Positions 37,265 to 47,023 of a DNA stretch of 64,000 nt are shown here, in pieces. The stretch's first letter is position 1, and each line of letters starts with the position of its first letter. The notes beneath the pieces were generated by a model. It worked only from the letters and a program-made list of their open reading frames with translations. It made no database searches and was not told where the DNA came from. Made by a program: the position numbers and the translations under genes. The stretch lies in NCBI RefSeq assembly GCF_000621665.1, contig NZ_JHXQ01000002.1:62001-126000 (forward strand), written 5' to 3'. This stretch comes from Allorhizobium undicola ORS 992 = ATCC 700741 (GTDB lineage Bacteria > Pseudomonadota > Alphaproteobacteria > Rhizobiales > Rhizobiaceae).

Positions 37265-38479
37265 TCAGGCCGCCATGGCCTTGCGCAGATTTTCGTCGAT
37301 CTTGTCGAGGAAGGCGGTGGTGGACAGCCAGGGCTGATCGGGGCCGATGAGCAGCGCCAGATCCTTCGTCATATAACCGGCTTCCACCGTTTCCACGCAA
37401 ACCTTTTCCAGCGTCGTGGCGAAGCGGGCGAGATCGGCGTTGTCGTCCAGCTTGGCGCGATGGGCAAGGCCGCGCGTCCATGCGAAGATGGAAGCGATGG
37501 AGTTGGTGGAGGTCTCCTGACCCTTCTGGTGCTGGCGATAGTGGCGCGTCACCGTACCGTGGGCGGCTTCCGCTTCGACGGTCTGGCCATCCGGCGTCAT
37601 CAGCACCGAGGTCATCAGGCCGAGCGAGCCAAAGCCCTGGGCAACGGTGTCGGACTGGACGTCGCCGTCATAGTTCTTGCACGCCCAGACGTAACCGCCG
37701 GACCACTTGAGGGCCGAGGCAACCATATCGTCGATCAGGCGGTGTTCGTAGATGATGCCGGCGGCATCGAACTTGGCCTTGAACTCGTTCTCGTAGACTT
37801 CCTGGAATATGTCCTTGAAGCGGCCGTCATAGGCCTTGAGAATGGTGTTCTTGGTGGAGAGGTAGACGGGCCACTTGCGCATCAGGCCGTAATTCATCGA
37901 AGCGCGGGCGAAATCGCGGATCGAATCGTCCAGGTTGTACATGGCCATGGCAACGCCGGAGGAGGGAGCGTTGAACACTTCCTTCTCGATGACCTGCCCG
38001 TCTTCGCCGACGAACTTGATGGTGAGCTTGCCCTTGCCGGGGAATTTGAAGTCGGTTGCGCGGTACTGGTCGCCGAAGGCGTGACGGCCAACGACGATCG
38101 GCTGCGTCCAGCCGGGAACGAGGCGGGGAACATTCTTGCAGATGATCGGCTCGCGGAAGATCACGCCGCCCAGAATGTTGCGGATCGTGCCGTTCGGGCT
38201 CTTCCACATCTGCTTGAGGCCGAATTCCTCGACGCGGGCTTCGTCGGGCGTGATCGTGGCGCACTTGATGCCAACGCCGTGCTTCTTGATGGCATGGGCG
38301 GCATCGACCGTGACCTGATCGTCGGTTGCGTCGCGGTTTTCAACCGAGAGGTCGTAATATTCGATCTCGAGATCGAGGTAGGGCAGGATCAGCTTGTCCT
38401 TGATGAACTGCCAGATGATCCTTGTCATCTCATCGCCGTCGAGATCGACGACAGGGTTTGCAACCTTGATCTTTTGCAT
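37265..38479 (-). CDS. icd: NADP-dependent isocitrate dehydrogenase
   Basis: 404 residues, the dimeric type found in alphaproteobacteria and eukaryotes. [31 protein letters not shown] is the N-terminal signature; [53 protein letters not shown] (metal and substrate binding) and [16 protein letters not shown] follow. It oxidatively decarboxylates isocitrate to 2-oxoglutarate. It has its own terminator and probably its own promoter. Confidence 0.98.
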   Translation of the reverse strand: MQKIKVANPVVDLDGDEMTRIIWQFIKDKLILPYLDLEIEYYDLSVENRDATDDQVTVDAAHAIKKHGVGIKCATITPDEARVEEFGLKQMWKSPNGTIRNILGGVIFREPIICKNVPRLVPGWTQPIVVGRHAFGDQYRATDFKFPGKGKLTIKFVGEDGQVIEKEVFNAPSSGVAMAMYNLDDSIRDFARASMNYGLMRKWPVYLSTKNTILKAYDGRFKDIFQEVYENEFKAKFDAAGIIYEHRLIDDMVASALKWSGGYVWACKNYDGDVQSDTVAQGFGSLGLMTSVLMTPDGQTVEAEAAHGTVTRHYRQHQKGQETSTNSIASIFAWTRGLAHRAKLDDNADLARFATTLEKVCVETVEAGYMTKDLALLIGPDQPWLSTTAFLDKIDENLRKAMAA

Positions 38480-38707
38480 AAATCTTCCTCACGCTTGAAG
38501 GCGACCGAATGTCACCCGACTGTCTGTTGGACCGCGTTTGCCTATAGCATTCTCAACGCGCAAGGCAAACAGGAAGGAGGGGCGGGGGCGGCAAAAGCCT
38601 CGGGGAATTTCTGGTATTTCGCGCAGAGTCACGGCCCCAGAAATCGCCGTTGCCATAGCGCTTGCTTTTGGTATCTGCAAATCTGATTGCAACCGGGGGA
38701 ACGGGCG

Positions 38708-39280
38708 ATGAAGGGTAGGGTGACAAAGGTTTTGGCGGGTACTCTGGCGCTGGCTGCATGGGGCTCGGCGGTCCTGCCGGCAAACGCTGCCGACGATGCG
38801 GTGGAAAAGGTGAAGGAGATCATGGCCGTCACGCTTCACAATTCGATGATCAAGCCCGGCGACAAGCCCCCCGCGGCCGACTATTGGGACCCGGCCACGC
38901 TGATGGTGAGCTATAGCCGGGGCTTTACCCATGACCTGACCGCCGCCCTCCTGCACATGAAGGATGCGGGCGAGCAGATGTTTCTCGATTACGAGCCGGT
39001 GCTTGGCGCGCAGGATGGCTGCCCGCTTCGCAAGGTGCAGTACAAGGCCGCGCCCGAAGACAAGGGCGTGACGCGCGTGACCGTGACTTTCGAAGCATTT
39101 TACTGCCTTGGCGACAGCCCCGACTTGCGCAAACCCACTGTGGTCTGGTTCGATCTCGTGCGCGAAGGCTGGGACAATGAGAACCGCTGGTTTGTGGTGG
39201 ACGATATTCGCCATCCCGCCCAGCGCGGCGAGGCGGCGGTTTCGCTGCGGGAAAACTTTCGCCAGCTTGCATCGCATTAA
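38708..39280 (+). CDS. Secreted DUF3828-like protein
   Basis: 190 residues with a signal peptide (MKGRVTKVLAGTLALAAWGSAVLPANA). The mature part reads like the DUF3828/YbjP-type family: WDPATLMVSYSRGFTHDLTAALLHMKD, FLDYEPVLGAQDGCPLRKVQY, and a WFVVDDIRH end, with two cysteines. Function is unknown. The start at 38708 is chosen because it begins the signal peptide; a TTG seven codons upstream is possible. It is divergent from icd and precedes trmJ on the same strand. Confidence 0.7.
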   Translation: MKGRVTKVLAGTLALAAWGSAVLPANAADDAVEKVKEIMAVTLHNSMIKPGDKPPAADYWDPATLMVSYSRGFTHDLTAALLHMKDAGEQMFLDYEPVLGAQDGCPLRKVQYKAAPEDKGVTRVTVTFEAFYCLGDSPDLRKPTVVWFDLVREGWDNENRWFVVDDIRHPAQRGEAAVSLRENFRQLASH

Positions 39281-39388
39281 CGGCACCCTGGCCGTGAAAG
39301 TCAGGCGCATATCTGACAAAGCTTCCGTTCCGCCTTTGATTTTTTCCGGGCTTTGTGCCAGTGAGGCCGCGGTTTTCAATGCGGGCAG

Positions 39389-40234
39389 ATGAGAATGGCA
39401 GGCACGAACAGCGAGCGGGACATGATTGCGGAGGGACCGGCCATTATTCTGGTGGAGCCGCAACTGGGCGAAAACATTGGCATGGTGGCGCGCGCCATGG
39501 CCAATTTCGGCCTGGCTGAGCTGCGGCTGGTGAACCCGCGCGACGGGTGGCCGTCCGAAAAGGCCCGCGCGGCAGCCGCCAAGGCCGATCACGTGATCGA
39601 TGGCACCAAGGTTTTTGGCACACTCGAAGAAGCGCTTGCCGATCTGAATTTCGTTTATGCCACCACGGCGCGCCAGCGGGACGGATTCAAGCCGGTGCGC
39701 TCGCCCGTGACGGCGGCTGAAACCCTGCGCCAGCATTTTCGGGCCGGGGCAAAAACCGGCATTCTGTTTGGCCGCGAGAAATCCGGGCTCACCAACGAGG
39801 ATGTGGCGCTGGCCGATGAAATCGTCACCTTTCCGGTCAATCCCGCTTTCGCATCGTTGAATATCGCCCAGGCCGTGTTGCTGATGTCCTATGAGTGGAT
39901 GAAGTCCGGCATGAGCGATGTAACGGCCACGCCCTTTCAGGAGGTCGATCAGGCACCCTCGACCAAGGAGGAGCTGATCGGCTTTTTCGAGCATATCGAA
40001 GAGGCGCTCGATGCGCGCAATTACTTTCACCCGCCCCACAAAAAGGCGAAGATGGTCGATAATCTGCGCGCGGTGCTTTCCCGGCGGGCCTTTACCTCGC
40101 CCGAAATCAAGGTGATGCGGGGTGTGGTGTCTTCTCTGGATCGTTTCAGGCGCCGCAATGGCGACCCCGCGGCGGACGTGAGCGGGCAAATCGTGACCGG
40201 CGAGGAGCAGGATGCAGGATGTGACGGCAAGTGA
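39389..40234 (+). CDS. trmJ: tRNA (cytidine/uridine-2'-O-)-methyltransferase TrmJ
   Basis: 281 residues of the SPOUT superfamily: [38 protein letters not shown] is the motif-1 signature, and [20 protein letters not shown] and [20 protein letters not shown] form the SAM-binding knot. The enzyme methylates the 2'-OH of position 32 in several tRNAs. A second ATG two codons downstream (39395) is an alternative start. Its end overlaps the murI start by 23 bp, so the two are probably cotranscribed. Confidence 0.93.
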   Translation: MRMAGTNSERDMIAEGPAIILVEPQLGENIGMVARAMANFGLAELRLVNPRDGWPSEKARAAAAKADHVIDGTKVFGTLEEALADLNFVYATTARQRDGFKPVRSPVTAAETLRQHFRAGAKTGILFGREKSGLTNEDVALADEIVTFPVNPAFASLNIAQAVLLMSYEWMKSGMSDVTATPFQEVDQAPSTKEELIGFFEHIEEALDARNYFHPPHKKAKMVDNLRAVLSRRAFTSPEIKVMRGVVSSLDRFRRRNGDPAADVSGQIVTGEEQDAGCDGK

Positions 40235-41030
40235 CGAGCGGCCGGTTCTGGTTTTCGATTCGGGCATCGGCGGCCTGACCGTTCTGCGTGAAGCGCGGGT
40301 TTTGATGCCTGAGCGCCGCTTCGTCTACATCGGAGACGATGCAGCCTTTCCTTACGGCGACTGGGAAGAGGAGCCGCTGCGGGCCAGGATCGTCGGCCTG
40401 TTCGGCTCCCTGCTGGCATCGCACCAGCCCGAGGCAGTCATCATTGCCTGCAATACGGCCTTTACTTTGGCGGGAGCGGCGCTGCGGGCGGCCTATCCGC
40501 AAGCCCGCTTCATCGGCACCGTGCCAGCCATCAAGCCTGCGGCCGAGCGCACGCGATCCGGCCTCGTCAGTGTCCTTGCCACGCCCGGCACCGTGAAGCG
40601 TGCCTATACGCAGGAGCTGATTTCGTCCTTCGCCAGCCAGTGCAATGTTCATCTTGTAGGGTCGCCGGGTCTTGCCCGGCTGGCCGAGGCCTATATTCGC
40701 GGCGAACCCGTGGATGAGGCGGCAGTGGCCGCCGAAGTCATGCCATGTTTTCGCAGCGAAGGCGGCGCCAAAACCGATATTGTCGTGCTGGCCTGCACGC
40801 ATTATCCATTTTTGGCCAATCTGTTTCGCAAGCTTGCCCCCTGGCCGGTGGATTGGCTGGATCCGGCGGAGGCCATTGCCCGTCAGGCGCGCAGGCTTGT
40901 GCCGTTGAACGAAGGCGTTGCTCATCCGGATGCGCCCGATGTGGCGTGTTTTACGTCCGGACGGACGGATTTTTCAACGCTCCGGCTCATGCAGGGCTTC
41001 GGCCTGAAGATGGTGCCGATGATGGCGTGA
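40212..41030 (+). CDS. murI: Glutamate racemase
   Basis: 272 residues. The two catalytic cysteines are in [13 protein letters not shown] and [15 protein letters not shown], and the N-terminal [17 protein letters not shown] binds substrate. It makes D-glutamate for peptidoglycan in the cytoplasm. The start overlaps trmJ by 23 bp; the ribosome site GAGGAGCAGG is inside the trmJ coding sequence, which supports this start. Confidence 0.96.
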   Translation: MQDVTASDERPVLVFDSGIGGLTVLREARVLMPERRFVYIGDDAAFPYGDWEEEPLRARIVGLFGSLLASHQPEAVIIACNTAFTLAGAALRAAYPQARFIGTVPAIKPAAERTRSGLVSVLATPGTVKRAYTQELISSFASQCNVHLVGSPGLARLAEAYIRGEPVDEAAVAAEVMPCFRSEGGAKTDIVVLACTHYPFLANLFRKLAPWPVDWLDPAEAIARQARRLVPLNEGVAHPDAPDVACFTSGRTDFSTLRLMQGFGLKMVPMMA

Positions 41031-41183
41031 CGGCGCGGCTTGTGCGAAAGCCATGGCGGTTATTGGCGACCTTTCTTGTTCCATTGCGGAAAAATCGGTC
41101 CAGTGTATTTGGATTGTGGCCGCGACCTGTGCTAAAGCTTGGCCGCCGCCGCCTTGCGCGGTTCCTATGAGACCTAGAAACGC

Positions 41184-42476
41184 TTGATTGCTGAAATCCT
41201 TATTGTCGCGCTGCTGACCCTCCTGAACGGGCTGCTGTCCATGTCCGAGCTGGCTGTTGTTTCCGCCCGTGCCGCACGTCTCAAGGTCATGGCGGATCAG
41301 GGGCATCGCGGTGCCGCCGTGGCCATTCGGCTGGCGGAGGATCCGGGCCGCTTCATTTCGACCGTGCAGATCGGCATCACGCTTGTGGGCGTTCTGTCGG
41401 GCGCATTTTCAGGTGCAACGCTCGGTGCGCGCCTGTCGCAATGGCTGGCGCTACAGGGGCTTTCCGAGGGCGCGGCCAGCGCTTTGGGCGTGGGCTCCGT
41501 CGTTGTTCTCATCACCTATCTTCAGCTCATCATTGGCGAACTCGTGCCGAAGCAGATCGCGCTGCGCAATGCCGAACTGGTGGCAGCCCGCGTGGCGGGC
41601 GCCATGAAGGTGCTGTCGCGCATCGCCGCGCCGCTGGTGTGGTTGCTGGATAGTTCCGGCCGCGCGCTTCTGGCGCTTCTTGGGCAAAAGGGCGGCAGTT
41701 CCGGCACGGTCACGGACGAGGAAATCAAGACGGTTCTGGCCGAGGCGCAAAGCGCGGGCGTGATCGAAACCGAGGAATCGCAGATGATTTCCGGCGTGAT
41801 GCGGCTTGCCGACCGCACAGCCCGCGGGCTTATGACGCCCCGCCGCGATGTCGTGACCATCAACACGGAAGACTCGATAGAGGAAATTCGCGACAAGCTT
41901 TCCGCCTCGACGCATTCGCGTATGCCGGTGCGCAATGGCAATTCCGATGAGATCATCGGTGTGCTTCTGGTAAAGAATTTTTACGATGCGCTGGCGCGCG
42001 GCAATGATTTCGACATTCAGGCGCTGACCAGCGAAGTGCCGATCGTCTCCGATCTGGCCGGCGCCATCGACATCATCCAGTCCATTCGCAAGACCGGGAT
42101 GCATATGGTGCTTGTCTATGACGAGTACGGCCATTTCGAAGGCATCATTACCTCCGGCGATATTCTGGAAGCCATCACAGGCGCCTTTCAGGAAGATGGC
42201 GAGGAAGAGCCCGCTCTGCTGCTGCGGGAAGATGGCTCCTATCTCGTGGCAGGCTGGACGCCGATCGACGAGTTCGTGGAGCATATCCGCGTGCCGGTGG
42301 AAGATGACCCGGATTTTACCACCGTTGCCGGTTTCGTGCTGGACGAATTGAAGCGCATCCCTTCGCTGGGCGAAAGCTTCGTGAAGAACGGCTGGAGATT
42401 CGAGGTCGTCGATCTGGATGGACGCCGTATCGACAAGCTGCTGGTTTCACCCGTTCCGGCAGATGAGCCGGATTGA
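41184..42476 (+). CDS. CNNM/CorC-type membrane protein (hemolysin C family)
   Basis: 430 residues. The DUF21/CNNM membrane domain (AEILIVALLTLLNGLLSMSELAVVSARAARLK plus three further helices) fills the first 160 residues, two CBS domains follow (TARGLMTPRRDVVTINTED, IDIIQSIRKTGMHMVLVYDEYGHFEGIIT), and a CorC/HlyC transporter-associated domain ends the protein. The family is linked to magnesium or sodium/divalent cation export. The start is TTG at 41184; an in-frame stop nine bases upstream excludes longer forms and the next ATG would delete the first helix. Confidence 0.92.
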   Translation: MIAEILIVALLTLLNGLLSMSELAVVSARAARLKVMADQGHRGAAVAIRLAEDPGRFISTVQIGITLVGVLSGAFSGATLGARLSQWLALQGLSEGAASALGVGSVVVLITYLQLIIGELVPKQIALRNAELVAARVAGAMKVLSRIAAPLVWLLDSSGRALLALLGQKGGSSGTVTDEEIKTVLAEAQSAGVIETEESQMISGVMRLADRTARGLMTPRRDVVTINTEDSIEEIRDKLSASTHSRMPVRNGNSDEIIGVLLVKNFYDALARGNDFDIQALTSEVPIVSDLAGAIDIIQSIRKTGMHMVLVYDEYGHFEGIITSGDILEAITGAFQEDGEEEPALLLREDGSYLVAGWTPIDEFVEHIRVPVEDDPDFTTVAGFVLDELKRIPSLGESFVKNGWRFEVVDLDGRRIDKLLVSPVPADEPD

Positions 42477-42815
42477 CCGGCAGGCACAGGGCAGGGTGTC
42501 CTGCGTCCGGCCTTATACCAAGGGTCATTGAAAATGACCCTTGGTATTCCCCTTTCGAATATCTCAAGCCTCTGACGCAGTTGAGATATTCGAAATCTCC
42601 TCAAGGCGAGGATGCGTTCGCATCTTCGAGCCTTGGTATTATTGCCTGTGGGTTTCGTAAAGAACGCCAAGCTGTTTTGGCCTGAACATGCTAGACACTC
42701 TTCACAGGGCCGTCGCGTTAAGTCGGCTTTTGAGTGTTTGCGGTTTTCTTCGGGCCAGCGCCCGTGCTGCCAGACGGATGAAAAGCCGGGTGGCGTTGAT
42801 TGAAGGGGTAGCTGC
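42477..42815. other. Gene-free stretch before the HerA-like gene
   Basis: 339 bp with repeat A copy 2 (42515-42639) and about 175 bp of unassigned sequence. Short frames here show no family motifs. Confidence 0.6.
42515..42639. repeat. Palindromic repeat, family A (copy 2), 125 bp
   Basis: It begins ATACCAAGGGTCATT GAA AATGACCCTTGGTAT (perfect hairpin), has the TTTCGAATATCTCAAG / TTGAGATATTCGAAA stem and the GATGCGTTCGCATC stem, and ends CGAGCCTTGGTAT. Same length and orientation as copy 1. Confidence 0.9.
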
Positions 42816-44336
42816 GTGCAGGTCGGGATCGATATGGGAACGGTGGCGGGCGGTCAGCCGGCCAAGCTCGATATCGAAGAGCTTCTGGCAACCCGTCTGC
42901 TGGTGCAGGGCAATTCCGGCTCTGGCAAATCGCATCTTTTGCGCCGGCTTCTGGAGCAATCGGCACCGTGGGTGCAGCAGGTCATTATCGACCCGGAGGG
43001 CGATTTCGTCACGCTTGCCGATAAATATGGTCACATCGTCGTGGATGGTGATCGCAGCGATGCCGAGTTGATCGGGATTGCCACGCGCATCCGTCAGCAT
43101 CGGGTCTCCTGCGTTTTCACGCTGGAGGGGCTGGATATAGAGCAGCAAATGCGCGCTGCCGGGATTTTCCTCAACGGCCTGTTCGATGCCGAGCGCGAAT
43201 ACTGGTATCCTGTTCTGGTGGTGGTGGACGAGGCGCAGATGTTTGCGCCTTCCGTTGGTGGTGACGTGTCCGAAGATGCCCGCAAGCTTTCGCTGGGCGC
43301 GATGACCAATCTGATGTGCCGGGGCAGAAAGCGCGGTCTTGCCGGGGTCATCGCCACGCAGCGGCTGGCAAAGCTGGCAAAGAACGTTGCCGCGGAAGCC
43401 TCCAACTTTCTGATGGGGCGAACATTCCTGGACATCGACATGGCCCGCGCCGCCGATCTTCTGGGCATGGATCGCCGTCAGGCGGAAATGTTCCGTGATC
43501 TGAAGCGCGGGAACTTCGTGGCCCTTGGACCGGCGCTGTCACGCCGTCCCCTGCCCATCGTCATTGGCGCCGTGGAAACCTCCGCCCGGTCCTCTAGCCC
43601 CAAGCTGATGCCGCTGCCCGAAGCGCCCCAGGATGTGGAAGACCTGATTTTCACGCCCGATCCGGAGGAGTTCAACCGTCCCATCCTGCGGCGTACGCCG
43701 CCTGCGCCGCGCCCCACCACGGATATTCTGGCCGAGCTTTCCAAGGCATCGCCCGCCGCATCCGGCGATGACATTTCCATCCAGCGCGCGCCCGCCCAGC
43801 CGGAAATGCCAGCGGCAGAGCGGGAAGAGCGGCTGGCGGCTGTGCTTTCGGAAATCCTGGAAGATCCGCAGGCTGCTTATCGAACGGATTCCGTGCTTTA
43901 TCAGGAATTTCTGGTTCGCGCCCGAATGCGCCGCGTGACAGGCCCGCCCATGGCCATGGGCGAGTTTCGCCGCCGTGTAGCCGTGGCCCGCGCGGGCGTT
44001 GACGAGGAAACGGCAAGTTCGGAAAACTGGCAGACCGCGCTTACGCTTTCCCTTCGCGTTTCGGAGGATTTGCAGGGCGTGTTCCTGCTCATGGCCAAGG
44101 CTGCCATTCGCAACGAGCCTTGCCCTTCCGATCTTCGCATTGCCAAGGCTTATGGCACGCATTCGGCGCGCCGCGCCCGTCGCCTTCTCGGTTATTTCGA
44201 AGAGCAGGGGCTGGTGGTGGTTCACACCGACTTTTCCGGAAAGCGCATCGTCGCCTTCCCTGATCTCGAAGCAGAGACGCTGCCCGGCGATCCGAACGCC
44301 ACGGACGATGTAGACCTCAAGACCGCCGCCGAATGA
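42816..44336 (+). CDS. HerA-like ATP-binding protein
   Basis: 506 residues. Walker A GNSGSGKS is at residues 32-39 and Walker B VLVVVDEA at 133-140, with GRKRGLAGVIATQRLAKLAKN (sensor and arginine-finger region) after it. This is the HerA/FtsK-like DUF87 group of hexameric DNA-translocating ATPases; alone, without NurA, its role is unknown. The C-terminal 230 residues are less conserved and end in an acidic tail. The start is GTG with GAAGGGG 8 nt upstream. It stands alone between repeat A copy 2 and the convergent pepT gene. Confidence 0.85.
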   Translation: MQVGIDMGTVAGGQPAKLDIEELLATRLLVQGNSGSGKSHLLRRLLEQSAPWVQQVIIDPEGDFVTLADKYGHIVVDGDRSDAELIGIATRIRQHRVSCVFTLEGLDIEQQMRAAGIFLNGLFDAEREYWYPVLVVVDEAQMFAPSVGGDVSEDARKLSLGAMTNLMCRGRKRGLAGVIATQRLAKLAKNVAAEASNFLMGRTFLDIDMARAADLLGMDRRQAEMFRDLKRGNFVALGPALSRRPLPIVIGAVETSARSSSPKLMPLPEAPQDVEDLIFTPDPEEFNRPILRRTPPAPRPTTDILAELSKASPAASGDDISIQRAPAQPEMPAAEREERLAAVLSEILEDPQAAYRTDSVLYQEFLVRARMRRVTGPPMAMGEFRRRVAVARAGVDEETASSENWQTALTLSLRVSEDLQGVFLLMAKAAIRNEPCPSDLRIAKAYGTHSARRARRLLGYFEEQGLVVVHTDFSGKRIVAFPDLEAETLPGDPNATDDVDLKTAAE

Positions 44337-44378
44337 TCGGAGACAGGGGCGCTTACCCCCTGCCGATCCGTTTTAAAC

Positions 44379-45614
44379 TTATATGGCTCTTTCTTCCCAA
44401 ACCTTCACCAGTTCCACGATGGTGCGGGCGGAAATTTCCATATCCTGGACGCTGATCCATTCCAGCGGCGAGTGATAGGCGTGACCGCCGGTATAGATAT
44501 TCGGGCAGGGAAGCCCCATGAAGGAAAGGCGTGCGCCATCCGTACCACCGCGAATGGCGGTGAGTTTCGGTTCAAGGCCAACGCGGCGGACAGCCTCCGC
44601 CAGATTGTCCATGACCTGCGGGTGCTGGTCGAGAACCATCTTCATGTTGCGATATTGTTCAAGCACCGTAAAGCTGTAGGTGGAGGCTGGAAAACCGGCC
44701 ATGACCTCGCGGGTAATATCTTCCAGCAGTTTTTCCTTGTCGTGCAGTCCGGAGACGTCGAAATCGCGGATGATGAAGTTGATGTCCGCACCTTCGAGCG
44801 TGGCCGTCATATCGCTGGGATGAATGAAGCCCTGGCGGCCCTCCGTCGCTTCCGGACCAAGATCCCTGGGCAGGCGGGCAATGATCTGGCTTGCGATCCT
44901 GATGGCGTTTTCCATGCGGCCTTTGGCCGTGCCCGGATGAATGGCGACACCGGTAATGCTGATCTTGACCTCGTCGGCGGAGAAGTTTTCATTCTCGATT
45001 TCGCCAACCGTGCTTCCGTCCATGGTGTAGCCGAAGGCTGCGCCCAGTTTCTTCAGATCTACCTTGTCGGCACCGCGGCCGATTTCCTCATCGGTGGTGA
45101 AAAGGATTTTGACCGGCCCGTGCGGGATTTCCGGATGGTCCAGCAGAAATTGGGCCGCCGTCATGATTTCGGCAATGCCTGCCTTGTCATCTGCGCCCAG
45201 CAGGGTCGTGCCATCGGTTGTGACGATGTCCTTGCCGATCTGGCGCGCCAGTTCCGGATTTTCACTCACCCGGATCACGCGGCTCGTATCTCCGGGCAAT
45301 ACGATGTCGCCGCCCTGATAGTTGCGCAGCACCTGCGGCTTCACATTCGTGCCGGAGAAGTCCGGGGCCGTGTCCATATGGGAGCAGAAGCAGATGGCCG
45401 GAACCGCCTTTTGCGATGTAGCGGGCAGGGTGGCGTAGATATTGCCGTGTTCATCCATATGGGCATCGGCGAGGCCCATGGCCTGTAATTCGTCCACGAG
45501 AACGCGCCCGAGGTTCTTCTGCTTTTCCGTGGAGGGCTGGCTGGAGGACGTCCGGTCGGACTGGGTGTCGATCACGACATACCGCAGGAAACGGTCCAGA
45601 ATCGCAGAGGTCAT
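44379..45614 (-). CDS. pepT: Peptidase T (tripeptide aminopeptidase)
   Basis: 411 residues of the M20B family. FCSHMDTAPDFSGTNVKPQ and TTLLGADDKAGIAEIMTAA carry zinc ligands, VKILFTTDEEIGRGADKVDL holds the catalytic Glu, and AIRGGTDGARLSFMGLPCPNIYTGGHAYHSPLEW the C-terminal ligands. It removes the N-terminal residue from tripeptides in the cytoplasm. It lies downstream of terC on the same strand, separated by a terminator. Confidence 0.96.
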   Translation of the reverse strand: MTSAILDRFLRYVVIDTQSDRTSSSQPSTEKQKNLGRVLVDELQAMGLADAHMDEHGNIYATLPATSQKAVPAICFCSHMDTAPDFSGTNVKPQVLRNYQGGDIVLPGDTSRVIRVSENPELARQIGKDIVTTDGTTLLGADDKAGIAEIMTAAQFLLDHPEIPHGPVKILFTTDEEIGRGADKVDLKKLGAAFGYTMDGSTVGEIENENFSADEVKISITGVAIHPGTAKGRMENAIRIASQIIARLPRDLGPEATEGRQGFIHPSDMTATLEGADINFIIRDFDVSGLHDKEKLLEDITREVMAGFPASTYSFTVLEQYRNMKMVLDQHPQVMDNLAEAVRRVGLEPKLTAIRGGTDGARLSFMGLPCPNIYTGGHAYHSPLEWISVQDMEISARTIVELVKVWEERAI

Positions 45615-45650
45615 ATGGGCATCCTTGTCATCAAAAGACTTTTATAAACA

Positions 45651-45689
45651 AAAACGCCGCCGTGACAGAAGCCACGGCGGCCATTTTTT
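45651..45689 (-). terminator. Terminator between the TerC gene and pepT (possibly bidirectional)
   Basis: A 9 bp perfect stem GCCGCCGTG / CACGGCGGC is followed by GTTTTTGTTT on the minus strand; a CATTTTTT run on the plus side makes it a possible two-way terminator. Confidence 0.88.
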
Positions 45690-45703
45690 CGCCCGGTTGC
45701 GGA

Positions 45704-46690
45704 TTACTCCGCTTCGGCCCTTTGCTTGCTGCCGCGCGTTGCCCACAGCGAGCCGAAGATACCGGCGGCAAGAATGCCAAGCGTGATGGTCAGGGAGATC
45801 ATCGGCGGGATCTTGGCAATGCCCAGCATGTCGGCAATGAAGATCTTGGAGCCAATAAAGATCAGCACGACCGAAAGCGCATATTTCAGATAGGCGAAGC
45901 GATGGATCAGAGCCGAGAGTGCGAAGTACAGCGCCCGAAGACCCAGGATCGCGAAGATGTTGGAGGTGTAGACGATGTAAGGATCGGTGGTGATGGCAAA
46001 GATTGCCGGGATGGAGTCCACCGCGAAGACAAGGTCCACGAATTCCACCATGATCAGCGCCAGAAGCAGCGGCGTGATATAGGTTTTCATCTTGCCGGTC
46101 TTTTCGTCGGCCTTGCGCACCACGAAATGATCGCCTTCGAGCTTTTCCGTAACCGGCAAGTGGCGGCGCACGAAATTCAGCACGGGGTTTGAAGCGACGT
46201 CATATTCCTTGTCGGCCGTCAGCAGCATTTTCACGCCGGTGAAGACCAGGAAGGCGGCGAAGAAATAAAGAACCCAGTGATAGCTTTCGACGATGGCCGC
46301 ACCCGCTGCAATCATGATGCCGCGCAGCACGATGACGCCAAGGATACCGTAAAGCAGCACGCGGTGCTGATAGGCTCGCGGAATGGCGAAGTAACTGAAG
46401 ATCATGGCGATGACAAAGATATTGTCCATCGCAAGGCTTTTTTCGATCACGAATCCGGTGAGATATTCAATACCGGCCTGTTGGCCCGATTGCCACCATA
46501 TCCAGCCGCCGAACAACACGCCAAGCGCAATATAAAAAGCGGAGAAGGCAAAGCTTTCGGCCATGCCGATTTCCTTGCTCTTCTTGTGAAGAACACCAAG
46601 ATCGAGAACGAGAAGAAAAAGAACGACAGCAATGAAGAACAGCCACATCCACACTGGCTTGCCCATCATGTCTACCCAAAGAAAATCCAT
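45704..46690 (-). CDS. TerC-family integral membrane protein
   Basis: 328 residues with about nine membrane helices (PVWMWLFFIAVVLFLLVLDLGVLHKKSKEIGM, LTGFVIEKSLAMDNIFVIAMIFSYF, ...). The acidic residues ESL..DN and FVDLVFAVDSIPAIFA are the TerC signature for metal binding. The Alx/TerC group exports manganese in several bacteria; tellurite resistance is a historical label. No yybP-ykoY riboswitch is visible upstream. Confidence 0.92.
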   Translation of the reverse strand: MDFLWVDMMGKPVWMWLFFIAVVLFLLVLDLGVLHKKSKEIGMAESFAFSAFYIALGVLFGGWIWWQSGQQAGIEYLTGFVIEKSLAMDNIFVIAMIFSYFAIPRAYQHRVLLYGILGVIVLRGIMIAAGAAIVESYHWVLYFFAAFLVFTGVKMLLTADKEYDVASNPVLNFVRRHLPVTEKLEGDHFVVRKADEKTGKMKTYITPLLLALIMVEFVDLVFAVDSIPAIFAITTDPYIVYTSNIFAILGLRALYFALSALIHRFAYLKYALSVVLIFIGSKIFIADMLGIAKIPPMISLTITLGILAAGIFGSLWATRGSKQRAEAE

Positions 46691-46823
46691 TGCGGGTTTC
46701 CTTGCCGGAAGGGTTTTGGATCATAGCGCCGACATCACGGGAAACCGGCAGTCACGTCAGAGGGGCCCGGCGCTACGTTGAGGCTTAGGTGTGGCGGCAA
46801 TGTTCACATTTCAAGGCACCTTA

Positions 46824-46852
46824 TTGACATTTTTGTTTGGTGGCACTAGAGA
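46824..46852 (+). promoter_or_regulatory. Predicted rpsD promoter
   Basis: TTGACA at 46824-46829, a 17 bp spacer and TAGAGA at 46847-46852. The -35 element is consensus and the -10 weak. Transcription would begin near 46859. Confidence 0.55.
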
Positions 46853-46859
46853 CCGCCCC

Positions 46860-46885
46860 AACGCCGGGTGGAAACGCCCGGTGTT
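46860..46885 (+). promoter_or_regulatory. GNRA hairpin at the predicted 5' end of the rpsD mRNA
   Basis: AACGCCGGGTG and CGCCCGGTGTT pair over 11 bp, including two G-U wobbles, around a GAAA tetraloop. The wobbles and the GNRA loop only work in plus-strand RNA, which fits the rpsD transcript. Confidence 0.6.
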
Positions 46886-47023
46886 GTCATGACATGTCCC
46901 GTGGCAGCACCTTTTCGCAAGAAATCCGGGCTGCCTGTCAGGAGCGCCGCAAGGCAATCCAAAGGAGGGCGTGTTTCCTGAAAAACAAGCCCCGCAAGAG
47001 GCATAAAACACAAAGGAAATACG

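Larger units (their letters stand above)
46691..47023. other. Divergent intergenic region upstream of rpsD
   Basis: 333 bp between the TerC start and rpsD. It holds the predicted rpsD promoter (46824-46852), a GNRA hairpin at 46860-46885 and a leader of about 165 nt. No coding sequence is supported. Confidence 0.6.

Noticed and set aside
46691-46823. Manganese (yybP-ykoY) riboswitch upstream of the TerC gene
   Set aside because: The conserved loop sequences of that class are not seen on the minus strand.
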